DNA from: an uncultured Chloroflexota bacterium
Lineage (GTDB): Bacteria; Chloroflexota; UBA11872; VXNJ01
Direction of reading: 5' to 3'
Assembly (NCBI GenBank): GCA_913043205.1
Contig: CAJWLF010000011.1
Location: 1 to 64,000, forward strand
Length of the DNA stretch: 64,000 nucleotides
Part shown: piece after piece, positions 46,478 to 54,593 of the stretch
How positions within the stretch are numbered: position 1 is the first letter of the stretch
Layout: every line of letters starts with the position of its first letter
Position numbers and translations under genes: made by a program
Notes under the pieces: generated by a model
The model's database searches: none
Seen by the model: the letters and a program-made list of their open reading frames with translations, nothing else
Told to the model about the DNA's origin: nothing

Positions 46478-47596
46478 TTATGGTTCCAGAACCTCCGTCG
46501 ATGTGGCAGCACGTTTTTCCTCTAAGAGTTGTTCGATTCCGGCAGTGAGTCGTGGCATAAACTGATCTTCATCAAGCGTCTCCAGGATTTCACCTTTTGA
46601 AAAGATGACCCCTCGTCCTTTGCCCCCCGCAAGACCGATATCGGCGTCCTTCGCCTCCCCTGGTCCATTGACTACGCACCCCATCACAGCAACCTTAATA
46701 GGCTCATCGACATGCTCCAAATATTTCTCAACCTTATCCACTAACGGGAATAGATCAATTTCACATCTACCACAGGACGGGCAAGAAACCATGACCGGCC
46801 CTTTCTCTCGGATATCAAGGGATTTTAATATCTCAAATGCTACAGGAATTTCCTCTTCCGGTTCAGCGGTAAGGGACACTCGAATAGTATCGCCAATACC
46901 TTCATATAGAAGCATCCCTATACCGATGGCAGAACGAATGCTCCCCGCCCTAGGTGTTCCGGCCTCAGTAATACCAAGATGTAGTGGGTACGGAATCTTT
47001 GGTGCTAACATTCGGTATGCGCGAACCATGGGATCGATCTCGAATGCTTTCAATGAGATTTTCATTGACTCAAAGCCTTCCCCCTCCAAAATGCGGATGT
47101 GCTCCATCGCATGTCCAACCATAGCCTCGGCTAGAGCTTCGCCTTGTTTCGGTCTACCATCAGGATGTCGATTCTCAGGTATTGACCCGGCATTTACACC
47201 TATTCGAATAGGAATATCACGTGATTTACAAGCCTTGACTACCTGCTTTACGCGGTCCGGATCACCAATGTTTCCCGGATTGATTCGAAGACCATGAATT
47301 CCAGCTTCAGCCGCGGAGAGAGCCAACCGGTAATCAAAATGAATGTCAGCGATCAATGGAACAGAAGAATTTTTGACCAAATTAGGAAGTGCCTGCGCTG
47401 CATTATTATCAGGGACCGCAATGCGGACTATTTCACATCCCGCGTCAGCAAGACGCTGGATTTGTGCTCTGGTAGCATCTACATCTGCCGTATTAGTAGT
47501 TGTCATCGACTGAACGACGACGTCGCCTCCGCCCCCAATCCTAACGTCTCCCACATAGACAGGAATCGATGTGCGCCTTTTAGATACGTTAGCCAG
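46478..47596 (-). CDS. ispG: 4-hydroxy-3-methylbut-2-enyl diphosphate synthase
   Basis: About 372 residues. It carries out the sixth step of the MEP isoprenoid pathway with a 4Fe-4S cluster. The N-terminal VGDVRIGGGGDVVVQSMT and the C-terminal cluster cysteines in VSCPSCGRC and MGCVVNGPGEAKDADIG are intact. The first ATG (47656) adds 20 unrelated residues. A CTG at 47596 has GAAAGGA 7 bases upstream and gives LANVSKRRTSIPVYVG, where homology begins, so I favour a CTG start. It lies between rseP and mutS. Confidence 0.95.
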   Translation of the reverse strand: MANVSKRRTSIPVYVGDVRIGGGGDVVVQSMTTTNTADVDATRAQIQRLADAGCEIVRIAVPDNNAAQALPNLVKNSSVPLIADIHFDYRLALSAAEAGIHGLRINPGNIGDPDRVKQVVKACKSRDIPIRIGVNAGSIPENRHPDGRPKQGEALAEAMVGHAMEHIRILEGEGFESMKISLKAFEIDPMVRAYRMLAPKIPYPLHLGITEAGTPRAGSIRSAIGIGMLLYEGIGDTIRVSLTAEPEEEIPVAFEILKSLDIREKGPVMVSCPSCGRCEIDLFPLVDKVEKYLEHVDEPIKVAVMGCVVNGPGEAKDADIGLAGGKGRGVIFSKGEILETLDEDQFMPRLTAGIEQLLEEKRAATSTEVLEP

Positions 47597-47702
47597 TGAA
47601 AATTCCTTTCGACTTAGTAAAAATTCCGAATAACAATCGGAAATTCGATACATCACAATAATATCTGATACCCACCAAGACCTAAACCTGAAACGGGTTC
47701 AG

Positions 47703-48710
47703 TTAGTTAATCAACTGCTGAACATCGCGCATTGTAACCATTAAAACAAGCATAATTAACAGTGCCATCCCAGTGAAATTGATTGCCGCTTCCTGACTGC
47801 GAGATAATCTGCGACGCCTCAAAATCTCTACAATAATTAACGTGATCCGGCCACCGTCCAGAACGGGCCATGGGAGAAGATTGAAAAGTGCTAGCTGAGC
47901 GGATATCAATCCTGCGAGGAACAAAACAAATTCGGGACCGTAGCGAGTAGCCTCGCCAAAGACATTTACAATTCCTACCGGACCTGACACTTCCAACTCC
48001 GCGCCACCCAGGACGTCTATAACGTGCCTAGGGATTACAATAAGGGAGCGAATCGTATAGACCACACCACGTTGAACAGCCACGTCTACTGGTGTTGGGC
48101 TAAACGATGGGTGCAGCCTTACCCCAATAGGCCCTTGCCCATCGGGAGGATTTGCCCGTGGCGCCACCGGGATTTGTAAGATCTGACTTCCACGATCTAC
48201 AGTGAACGTGACCAAGTCTTTGTTGGATATTCCAATTATTCCTCCTGGGTCACCAGCTCGGCCGACCGGCGACCCGTCAACTGCCTTAATTACGTCCCCT
48301 GGCAAAACGCCAGAGTGAGCGGCCGGCCCATCAGGCTCAATGAAAACCACCTCGTAGCCTGCAATATCCGAGACCATTGTTGACGCTGTAAAAAGCAATG
48401 GTGCTAGCAATAGATTGGCCATGGGCCCAGCCAACAAAACCATCATCCGTTGCATGGCAGGTCGCTCGTAATAGGAATCAGAGCCGCCTTCTGGGCTTGC
48501 TTCTCCTTTTAGTCGGACAAACCCTCCTAAGGGAATGAGATTGAGAGAGAACACAGACCCAAGAAATCTTTTCGCTATCAATCTGGGAGGGAACCCGAGG
48601 CCAAATTCAGTGACCGATATTCCAAGTCTTCGAGCCGCGCCAAAATGACCACATTCATGAACAACGATTAACAGACTGAGAGTAATGAGAGCGACGATTA
48701 TTGATAGCAT
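47703..48710 (-). CDS. rseP: Site-2 metalloprotease RseP family
   Basis: A 335-residue intramembrane zinc protease. The zinc motif HECGH lies in helix 1 near residue 18 and the third ligand is in FNLLPWPVLDGGR near residue 285. A PDZ domain between them includes VFIEPDGPAAHSGVLPGDVIKAVDG. Four membrane segments are expected. It cleaves membrane-bound anti-sigma factors or signal peptide remnants. Position between dxr and ispG is the classic arrangement. Confidence 0.94.
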   Translation of the reverse strand: MLSIIVALITLSLLIVVHECGHFGAARRLGISVTEFGLGFPPRLIAKRFLGSVFSLNLIPLGGFVRLKGEASPEGGSDSYYERPAMQRMMVLLAGPMANLLLAPLLFTASTMVSDIAGYEVVFIEPDGPAAHSGVLPGDVIKAVDGSPVGRAGDPGGIIGISNKDLVTFTVDRGSQILQIPVAPRANPPDGQGPIGVRLHPSFSPTPVDVAVQRGVVYTIRSLIVIPRHVIDVLGGAELEVSGPVGIVNVFGEATRYGPEFVLFLAGLISAQLALFNLLPWPVLDGGRITLIIVEILRRRRLSRSQEAAINFTGMALLIMLVLMVTMRDVQQLIN

Positions 48711-48744
48711 TTATGTCTGACCCAATAGGTCACTTGGAAGGACC

Positions 48745-49914
48745 TTACCAACCATCTTTAGTCAATTCCTTAGCAGATTCATAACCAGCAACGTACCAGT
48801 CCGTAATTTGATCAAGCGAATTTAGAGGAGTAAAGGCGGTCTGGTCGATTGTCGCTCGTATCAATTTTGCTATCTCGGAGTAGCTTATAAGACCACTGAG
48901 AAATAACTCGACAGCTGCGTCGTCTGCTCCGCATAGTGTTGCTGGCAAGTTGCCCCCTTTTCTTCCGGCACGTATACCAATATCCAGCAAGGGGAACCTG
49001 TCGGCATCAGGTCGTTCAAATGTTATGTCATGGTCGATAATGAGTTGGCCGAAATCTACCAGCTTACTGGAGGCATCCAACCGATCTGGATATGACAAAG
49101 CATAAGCAATAGGCACTCTCATATCTGGCTCGCCTAATTGAGCCTTTATGGAGCCGTCTTTAAAGTTAACAAAAGAGTGCACGATGCTTTGCGGATGAAT
49201 TACCACATCGATATTTTCGAACGGCACTCCGAACAGCCAATGAGCCTCAATCACTTCAATCGCCTTGTTCATTAGCGTGGCCGAATCAATAGATATTTTG
49301 GGCCCCATGTCCCAGTTGGGATGCCGCAAAGCCTCCCCTGGTGACACGTCTCTTAGTTGTTCAATCGAATATTGTCTAAATGGCCCACCGGACGCAGTCA
49401 GAATCACCCTATGAACATCTTCAATTACTTCGCCATGCATACATTGCCATATCGCACTATGTTCGCTATCAACGGGGAAAACACTTACATCGTTGTCATT
49501 GGCCATACCGATTATGATTGAACCACCCATGACGAGGAGCTCTTTACTAGCCAAAGCGATATCGATACCACTTCTGATGGCAGAAACCGTTGGGGCAAAT
49601 CCAGCCTGCCCGGTAGTAGCAATTAAAACAATATCCGCACCCGATTCAGATGCACATGCACATAACCCATCGGCACCAGACAAAACTTCACCCTTATACT
49701 CCATCTGGTCCTTAATTGGGTCTGTTGAATTATCACTTGCTACCGACACCATAGGAACATCAAATTTGTTTGCCTGCCGGAGTAATTTGCGCGTGTTAGA
49801 CCCAGCCGCGAGCGCTACAACATCAAATTTATCTGAGTGTGCATCGATTACACTTAGTGCTTGAGTGCCAATAGAGCCTGTACTGCCCAATATTGCAACT
49901 TTTCGTCTATTCAT
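48745..49914 (-). CDS. dxr: 1-deoxy-D-xylulose 5-phosphate reductoisomerase
   Basis: A 389-residue NADPH enzyme that makes methylerythritol 4-phosphate in the MEP pathway. NADPH site GSTGSIGTQAL is at the N-terminus. Metal and substrate residues lie in FPVDSEHSAIWQCM, the flexible loop in SGGPFRQY, and MGPKISIDSATLMNKAIEV is diagnostic. It starts 11 bases from the cdsA stop. Confidence 0.96.
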   Translation of the reverse strand: MNRRKVAILGSTGSIGTQALSVIDAHSDKFDVVALAAGSNTRKLLRQANKFDVPMVSVASDNSTDPIKDQMEYKGEVLSGADGLCACASESGADIVLIATTGQAGFAPTVSAIRSGIDIALASKELLVMGGSIIIGMANDNDVSVFPVDSEHSAIWQCMHGEVIEDVHRVILTASGGPFRQYSIEQLRDVSPGEALRHPNWDMGPKISIDSATLMNKAIEVIEAHWLFGVPFENIDVVIHPQSIVHSFVNFKDGSIKAQLGEPDMRVPIAYALSYPDRLDASSKLVDFGQLIIDHDITFERPDADRFPLLDIGIRAGRKGGNLPATLCGADDAAVELFLSGLISYSEIAKLIRATIDQTAFTPLNSLDQITDWYVAGYESAKELTKDGW

Positions 49915-49923
49915 CGTCTGGAT

Positions 49924-50724
49924 TTATATTCCGAATAATAATTGGGCAAGCCAAAACAACACTAAGCCGGTTGGTGCGGTGAATATCACGCTGTCGATAC
50001 GGTCTAATACCCCACCGTGTCCGGGTAGTATTTTACCCGAGTCCTTTACTCCAGCAGTACGTTTGATGGCAGAACCTACCAAATCACCAACTTGGGCCGA
50101 ACACGCTAACAGAACAGCCGCAATCATTATATAGATCAAGGACATAGATAAAACACTTACAAAGATTATGCCTATGCATACGGATAAGGCCAATCCTCCA
50201 ACGGCTCCTTCTAGCGTCTTAGCAGGTGAAATATGGGCCATAAATGGTCGCCTTCCAAATTTGCGACCCACGAAGTAAGCGCCAGCATCATAACTCCAGG
50301 TTACAGACAAGGTGTACAGTATCCAAAATATGCCCAAAGGCATCTGTCTTAAGAAAATGAAGCTTATCGACGGGACCACTAAATATAGAGCAGCGGTAAC
50401 CCCCATCATCCATCCTTCTAGACGGTCTGAAGTGCTAGTCCCAAGAATTCGTGCAAGAGAAGCAAGAGACATTAGCCCGCAATATATGGCAACAATTTCC
50501 AGCTGAACCGCTTCAAAGGCAAGCACCAAAACGGGGGGTAATCCCAGAAATAGTGCAGCTGTTAAATCAAACTTTATGGATCTAGTTTTTGACATCGATT
50601 TAAATTCAAGCAACCCAACCAAAGTAAGCACAGCCATAAGCGATCCAAATAACGGATTACCGACGACAACCGCCAAAACGACTAACGGAATTAGCAGGGC
50701 TGATGTAGTAATTCGTAAAAGCAA
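49924..50724 (-). CDS. cdsA: Phosphatidate cytidylyltransferase
   Basis: A 266-residue membrane enzyme that makes CDP-diacylglycerol for phospholipids. About seven hydrophobic helices are followed by the family signature [18 protein letters not shown] and LDRIDS at the C-terminal end. [13 protein letters not shown] is the second conserved block. It starts at TTG 8 bases after uppS. Confidence 0.95.
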   Translation of the reverse strand: MLLRITTSALLIPLVVLAVVVGNPLFGSLMAVLTLVGLLEFKSMSKTRSIKFDLTAALFLGLPPVLVLAFEAVQLEIVAIYCGLMSLASLARILGTSTSDRLEGWMMGVTAALYLVVPSISFIFLRQMPLGIFWILYTLSVTWSYDAGAYFVGRKFGRRPFMAHISPAKTLEGAVGGLALSVCIGIIFVSVLSMSLIYIMIAAVLLACSAQVGDLVGSAIKRTAGVKDSGKILPGHGGVLDRIDSVIFTAPTGLVLFWLAQLLFGI

Positions 50725-50732
50725 CTCGATGT

Positions 50733-51494
50733 TTATTCGTCGCTCGCCCTGATATCTCCATGAGATAATAGTGTTGACTGACCATATCGCCGATCTCGTT
50801 GCCCATAAGCGGTGAAAGCTTCGTGTAATGAAGCAATATCAAAGTCCGGCCACAGAGCTTCTGAAATGAAAAATTCAGCATAAGCCGATTGCCACAATAA
50901 GAAATTGCTAATTCGTTGTTCTCCACCTGTTCGTATAATAAGGTCTGGATCGGGCTGATTATTCGTATACATATACGTATCCATTAGATCTTCGCTTACA
51001 TCCTCCGAATCAACACCTTCGCGAATGATATTTTGCACCGCCCGAACTATTTCCGCTCTGCCACCATAGTTGAATGCAATATTCAAGGTCAGTCGATCAA
51101 AATGTTTTGTTGAGCGCTCAAGTCTTCTAATACTCAACCGAAGAGCCGGATTAATAGGGCTCATAGATCCAAGTATTCGGATTTGAATTCGATTTTCGAA
51201 AATCGATTTACGCTCAGCGCGAAGACGATCCCCAATAAGGCCAAGCAAGGTTTCAATTTCGCTACGCGGCCTAGCCCAGTTTTCTGTGCTAAGCGCATAA
51301 ATAGTGAGGTAGCGCACCCCGTAGTTAGCACAAGCTTCAGCTATCGGCCTTACATTTAGGGTGCCAGCCTTATGGCCTTCAGACCTCGGTATTCCCTTAG
51401 TCTGTGCCCATCTACCATTACCATCCATAATTATTCCAACATGGAGAGGAACGTGGCTATCGTGACCTGGAGGGTTATTGGTATTTGAATTCAT
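50733..51494 (-). CDS. uppS: Undecaprenyl diphosphate synthase
   Basis: A 253-residue cis-prenyltransferase that makes the lipid carrier for wall polymers. The catalytic Asp is in [12 protein letters not shown], followed by GHKAGT and [11 protein letters not shown]. The late [20 protein letters not shown] is diagnostic. The start overlaps the frr stop by 4 bases (ATGA). Its presence fits the wall enzymes elsewhere in the window. Confidence 0.96.
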   Translation of the reverse strand: MNSNTNNPPGHDSHVPLHVGIIMDGNGRWAQTKGIPRSEGHKAGTLNVRPIAEACANYGVRYLTIYALSTENWARPRSEIETLLGLIGDRLRAERKSIFENRIQIRILGSMSPINPALRLSIRRLERSTKHFDRLTLNIAFNYGGRAEIVRAVQNIIREGVDSEDVSEDLMDTYMYTNNQPDPDLIIRTGGEQRISNFLLWQSAYAEFFISEALWPDFDIASLHEAFTAYGQRDRRYGQSTLLSHGDIRASDE

Positions 51495-52057
51495 ACTTCA
51501 AGCACCTCGCCCTCTTTGCGTTTGCCTGCCTCATCCATGATTTTTACCTGAGTCTGGGTCAATTCATCTAACTGTTCAATAGCGCGCCTGGCATCATCTT
51601 CGGAAGCCATTTTCTCTTTTTCTGCCTCTCGAATATCCGCTAACGCGGAACGCCTAACATTTCTAAGCGAAATCTTACCTTCTTCAACTTTTTGAAAAAC
51701 AACTTTTACCAATTCTTTTCGGCGGTCCTCAGACAATGGAGGAAAAGGTAATCGAATCACATTGCCATCATTACCGGGCGTAATGCCCAAGGTAGATTGC
51801 TCTAGAGCGCGCTCTATCGCCTCAATCAGAGATTTGTCCCAGGGTTGAATAATAAGCATCCTGGCCTCTGGCACTGACACGCTTGCAACAACTTTAAGGG
51901 CCTGGGAGACACCATATGCATCAATTTCAATTTCCTCAACTAGTGACGCAGATGCTCGTCCTGTACGGATGTTAGACAATTCCTTTTCTAGAGATTGGAG
52001 AGCTTTTGCCATGCTAGTATCGGCCTCTGCCAAAATATCAACCAACATTATTGTCAT
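51491..52057 (-). CDS. frr: Ribosome recycling factor
   Basis: A 188-residue factor that, with EF-G, splits the ribosome after termination. The ELSNIRTGRASASLVEEIEI and GNVIRLPFPPLSEDRRKELVK blocks are diagnostic, and length is normal. The start lies 20 bases inside the pyrH end. A second in-frame ATG three codons later is possible. Confidence 0.96.
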   Translation of the reverse strand: MTIMLVDILAEADTSMAKALQSLEKELSNIRTGRASASLVEEIEIDAYGVSQALKVVASVSVPEARMLIIQPWDKSLIEAIERALEQSTLGITPGNDGNVIRLPFPPLSEDRRKELVKVVFQKVEEGKISLRNVRRSALADIREAEKEKMASEDDARRAIEQLDELTQTQVKIMDEAGKRKEGEVLEV

Positions 52058-52766
52058 CTACCATCGTGCCCACCTTTTTACCCAGTAGTACATTCGTTAG
52101 ACTGTTTGGCTCATCCAGACTAAATACGCAAATTGGCATCTTATGTTCCATGCACAAACTAAATGCAGTCGCATCCATTACTTCGACACCTAGATTAAGA
52201 GCGTCCAAATAACTTATTCGATCAAACTTAGTAGCATCAACAAACTTGATAGGATCCTTATCAAAAACACCATTCACCTGCGTAGCTTTTAAATATATAT
52301 CGGCACCGATCTCCATGGCACGTAGTGCGCCAGCAGTATCCGTTGTAAAATAGGGATTACCAGACCCTGCACCAAAGATCACTATCCGGTTAGCCGACAA
52401 ATGCTTTATGGCCCGGCGCCTAATATAAGGCTCTGCCACTTCTCGCATTTCAATAGCTGACTGAACGCGAGAGTCACACCCCAATGATTCAATTGCCTCT
52501 TGCAGAGCCAGTGAGTTCATTACAGTGGCTAACATTCCAATGTAGTCGGCCGTAGATCTATCCATACCATTATTTTCTGCCTCACGCCCGCGCCAAATAT
52601 TTCCGGCACCTATAACCACGCCCAGTTGAACCCCTAGCGAATGTGCTTCGACAATTTGTTCTGCCAGCATTTTGGCCATAGTCGGAGAGACCCCCAAACC
52701 ACTTTCATCAGCCAATGCAGTACCGCTTAGCTTAAGCAGTACCCGCTGATAAACACTCTCGGCCAA
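52038..52766 (-). CDS. pyrH: UMP kinase
   Basis: A 242-residue bacterial-type hexameric UMP kinase of the amino-acid-kinase fold. The N-terminal VLLKLSGTAL, GAGNIWRG and the DTAGALRAMEIGADIYLKAT segment are clear. It begins at TTG with GGGGG upstream. It sits between tsf and frr as in most bacteria. Confidence 0.96.
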   Translation of the reverse strand: MAESVYQRVLLKLSGTALADESGLGVSPTMAKMLAEQIVEAHSLGVQLGVVIGAGNIWRGREAENNGMDRSTADYIGMLATVMNSLALQEAIESLGCDSRVQSAIEMREVAEPYIRRRAIKHLSANRIVIFGAGSGNPYFTTDTAGALRAMEIGADIYLKATQVNGVFDKDPIKFVDATKFDRISYLDALNLGVEVMDATAFSLCMEHKMPICVFSLDEPNSLTNVLLGKKVGTMVDDNNVG

Positions 52767-52781
52767 ATTAAGCCCCCGATT

Positions 52782-53276
52782 CTAAGACCCTATTTCAAAA
52801 CGCGAAAACTCAGACACCTGCACATTCTCGCCTGTTCTAGCTGCAATCTCCTGAATCAAATCCGTTACTTTTAGCCCAGGGTCTTTGACAAATGGTTGAT
52901 CAAGGAGTGCCTCGCCCTCGCATCCTTCATCGGCCGATATACATCCCGGATTCATAGCCGCTATATGCATACATAAATCTCTGGCCAAATTGCGAAAATC
53001 ATCCGTTCGGGCAACAAAGTCAGTCTCGCATGACAGAGAAATCATTGCACCAATTGGTCTGTTTGGATGAATGTAGGCTTCAACAAGACCTTCGTTAGTT
53101 CCTCGCGAGGAACGGCTCGCAGCTTTTTCCAGTCCCCGTTCTTTAACAAGAGCTATTGCCTCATCAAATTCGCCATTAGTGTCTTCAAGAGCCCTCTTGC
53201 ACTCCATCACCCCAGCCCCAGTGGCCTCCCTCAATTTCTTTACCTCAGAAGCAGAAACGGACCCTGTCCCGGCCAT
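52782..53276 (-). CDS. tsf: Elongation factor Ts, short form
   Basis: A 164-residue nucleotide exchange factor for EF-Tu. The N-terminal UBA-like domain reads VKKLREATGAGVMECKRAL. The core has ISLSCETDFVARTDDFRNLA, the TDFV motif that contacts EF-Tu. E. coli EF-Ts has 283 residues and two core repeats; here only one is present, as in Chloroflexota and Thermus-like lineages, so the gene is not truncated. It starts 2 bases after the rpsB stop. Confidence 0.95.
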   Translation of the reverse strand: MAGTGSVSASEVKKLREATGAGVMECKRALEDTNGEFDEAIALVKERGLEKAASRSSRGTNEGLVEAYIHPNRPIGAMISLSCETDFVARTDDFRNLARDLCMHIAAMNPGCISADEGCEGEALLDQPFVKDPGLKVTDLIQEIAARTGENVQVSEFSRFEIGS

Positions 53277-53278
53277 TA

Positions 53279-54424
53279 CTACTGACCCTCTTTCTGATTA
53301 GCAACGTCAGATTGTTCGTTTTTTACAGCATCACTTTTTGGAGGCGAATTTCTTTTTGCCTCTGACTTGGTTTTTGCTTTAGTTTTGGACTTTCCCTTAG
53401 CTTTGCCCCTAGCCTGTGACTTTACCTTGGCTTTGGTAACCTTTTTGGCCGCAGGCTTTGTATCACATATTTTTTTATCTGAATCTTGTACTCGTGAATT
53501 AGTTGAATGGGTCTGTTGCGTCGACGAAGTAGCCATCGCTCCATTTTTATTTCCATCTTGCCCGGAAAGATCCTTCGCCCCAGGAGCAACATCAGCAGTT
53601 GATTTGGTATTTTTTGGATCAGCAACTTCCGCCTCCGATTTTTTTGATTCCGCTTGTTTCCTCGCACTCTCCCTGCGAACCCGATCCTGGCGTTCTCTTT
53701 CAGCCCTATCCTTCTTCTCCTTCTCCAATCGTTCGGCCTCATATTGTTCAAACGCTATGTTCAAGCTTTCGGACAGGCGACCCAAAATTAGGTTCAACGA
53801 CCTGATGGAATCGTCGTTTCCAGGTATTACATAATCAACACCAGTGGGGTCACAATTACTATCCACTAATCCAATTACAGGAATCCCCAATGTAATGGCT
53901 TCTTTAACTGCTATTGATTCGCGTTTTGGATCAACAACGAACACTGCTTGCGGGATTTCACTCATCCCTGCGATACCACCCATTTTACGCTCCAGGCGAT
54001 CCAGCTCGATCATCTGAATCCTCGCGTCCCTCTTACTTAGCCCTTCAAAAGCGCCTTCTTCGTGTAGGGCCCGTAATTCTTGAAGCTTTCCAAGCCTAAG
54101 CTTAATTGTCTGAAAGTTTGTAAGAGTCCCACCCAACCATCTCTCCATTACATAGTATTGACCACATGAATTTGCGGCTTCACGGACCGCATCTCGGGCT
54201 TGTCTCTTGGTGCCCACAAAAACGATACTGCCGCCACCCCTCACCAGATCCCAGAGAAATGTACTTACTTCATCAAGCGATCGAACTGTCTGCCGAAGAT
54301 CGAAAATATGGATTTCATTGCGAGACCCATACAAATACCTAGCCATTTTTGGATTCCATCTTTGGGTCTTATGCCCATAATGGACCCCCGCTGCCAAAAG
54401 CTCTCTAATATCAATCAGTGACAC
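53279..54424 (-). CDS. rpsB: Ribosomal protein S2 with long basic C-terminal tail
   Basis: A 381-residue S2 starting at GTG with AAAGGA upstream. Residues 1-230 are a normal S2 core: AAGVHYGHKTQRWNPKM, GTKRQARDAV, RWLGGTLTNF and DPTGVDYVIPGNDD are all standard. Residues 230-381 are extra. They start with a charged helix-like run (ERLEKEKKDRAERERQDRVR), then a Ser/Thr/Gln/Asn-rich spacer, and then an H1-histone-like Lys/Ala section at about 324-358. E. coli S2 is about 241 residues. The tail is one continuous frame up to the stop, so it is not a fusion to a known domain. Confidence 0.95.
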   Translation of the reverse strand: MSLIDIRELLAAGVHYGHKTQRWNPKMARYLYGSRNEIHIFDLRQTVRSLDEVSTFLWDLVRGGGSIVFVGTKRQARDAVREAANSCGQYYVMERWLGGTLTNFQTIKLRLGKLQELRALHEEGAFEGLSKRDARIQMIELDRLERKMGGIAGMSEIPQAVFVVDPKRESIAVKEAITLGIPVIGLVDSNCDPTGVDYVIPGNDDSIRSLNLILGRLSESLNIAFEQYEAERLEKEKKDRAERERQDRVRRESARKQAESKKSEAEVADPKNTKSTADVAPGAKDLSGQDGNKNGAMATSSTQQTHSTNSRVQDSDKKICDTKPAAKKVTKAKVKSQARGKAKGKSKTKAKTKSEAKRNSPPKSDAVKNEQSDVANQKEGQ

Positions 54425-54428
54425 GAAC

Positions 54429-54472
54429 CGGTCCTTTCGTCGTTCACCATCATCATCCTGTATATGGGACCG
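54429..54472 (-). promoter_or_regulatory. Possible Shine-Dalgarno-masking hairpin before rpsB
   Basis: In the rpsB leader RNA, CGGUCC (54472 to 54467) can pair with GGACCG (54434 to 54429), with an extra U-G pair giving 7 bp around a 32-base loop. The downstream arm includes the GGA of the ribosome site AAAGGA. Folding would hide the ribosome site, as expected if S2 represses its own operon. Pairing was checked base by base; function is inferred. Confidence 0.4.
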
Positions 54473-54542
54473 AAAATTTCCGGCAGGACCCTACAGTCCG
54501 ACGGTGTGAGTATTCGCCCTCACCACATAGAGAGCGTACCGG

Positions 54543-54572
54543 ATTCTAATACGCAGAGTGGCTAAAGGTCAC
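54543..54572 (-). promoter_or_regulatory. Candidate promoter of the rpsB operon
   Basis: On the minus strand GTGACC (54572-54567) is a 4/6 match to TTGACA, and TAGAAT (54548-54543) is a 5/6 match to TATAAT, with an 18-base spacer. Transcription would begin near 54536 and give a leader of about 112 bases. It lies between topA and rpsB, in the only gap large enough to hold the operon promoter. Confidence 0.35.
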
Positions 54573-54593
54573 GCAATATGATCAGAAGGTAAC

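Noticed and set aside
46605-47297. 230-residue plus-strand frame
   Set aside because: It lies wholly antisense to ispG, whose cluster cysteines and MEP motifs are unmistakable; the frame shows no recognisable protein features.
52782-53276. Truncated tsf pseudogene
   Set aside because: The short form has both the UBA-like and TDFV core parts and matches one-repeat EF-Ts of related phyla.
53367-53834. 155-residue plus-strand frame opposite the rpsB tail
   Set aside because: Its low-complexity Phe/Leu/Ala make-up is just the complement of the Lys-rich rpsB tail.
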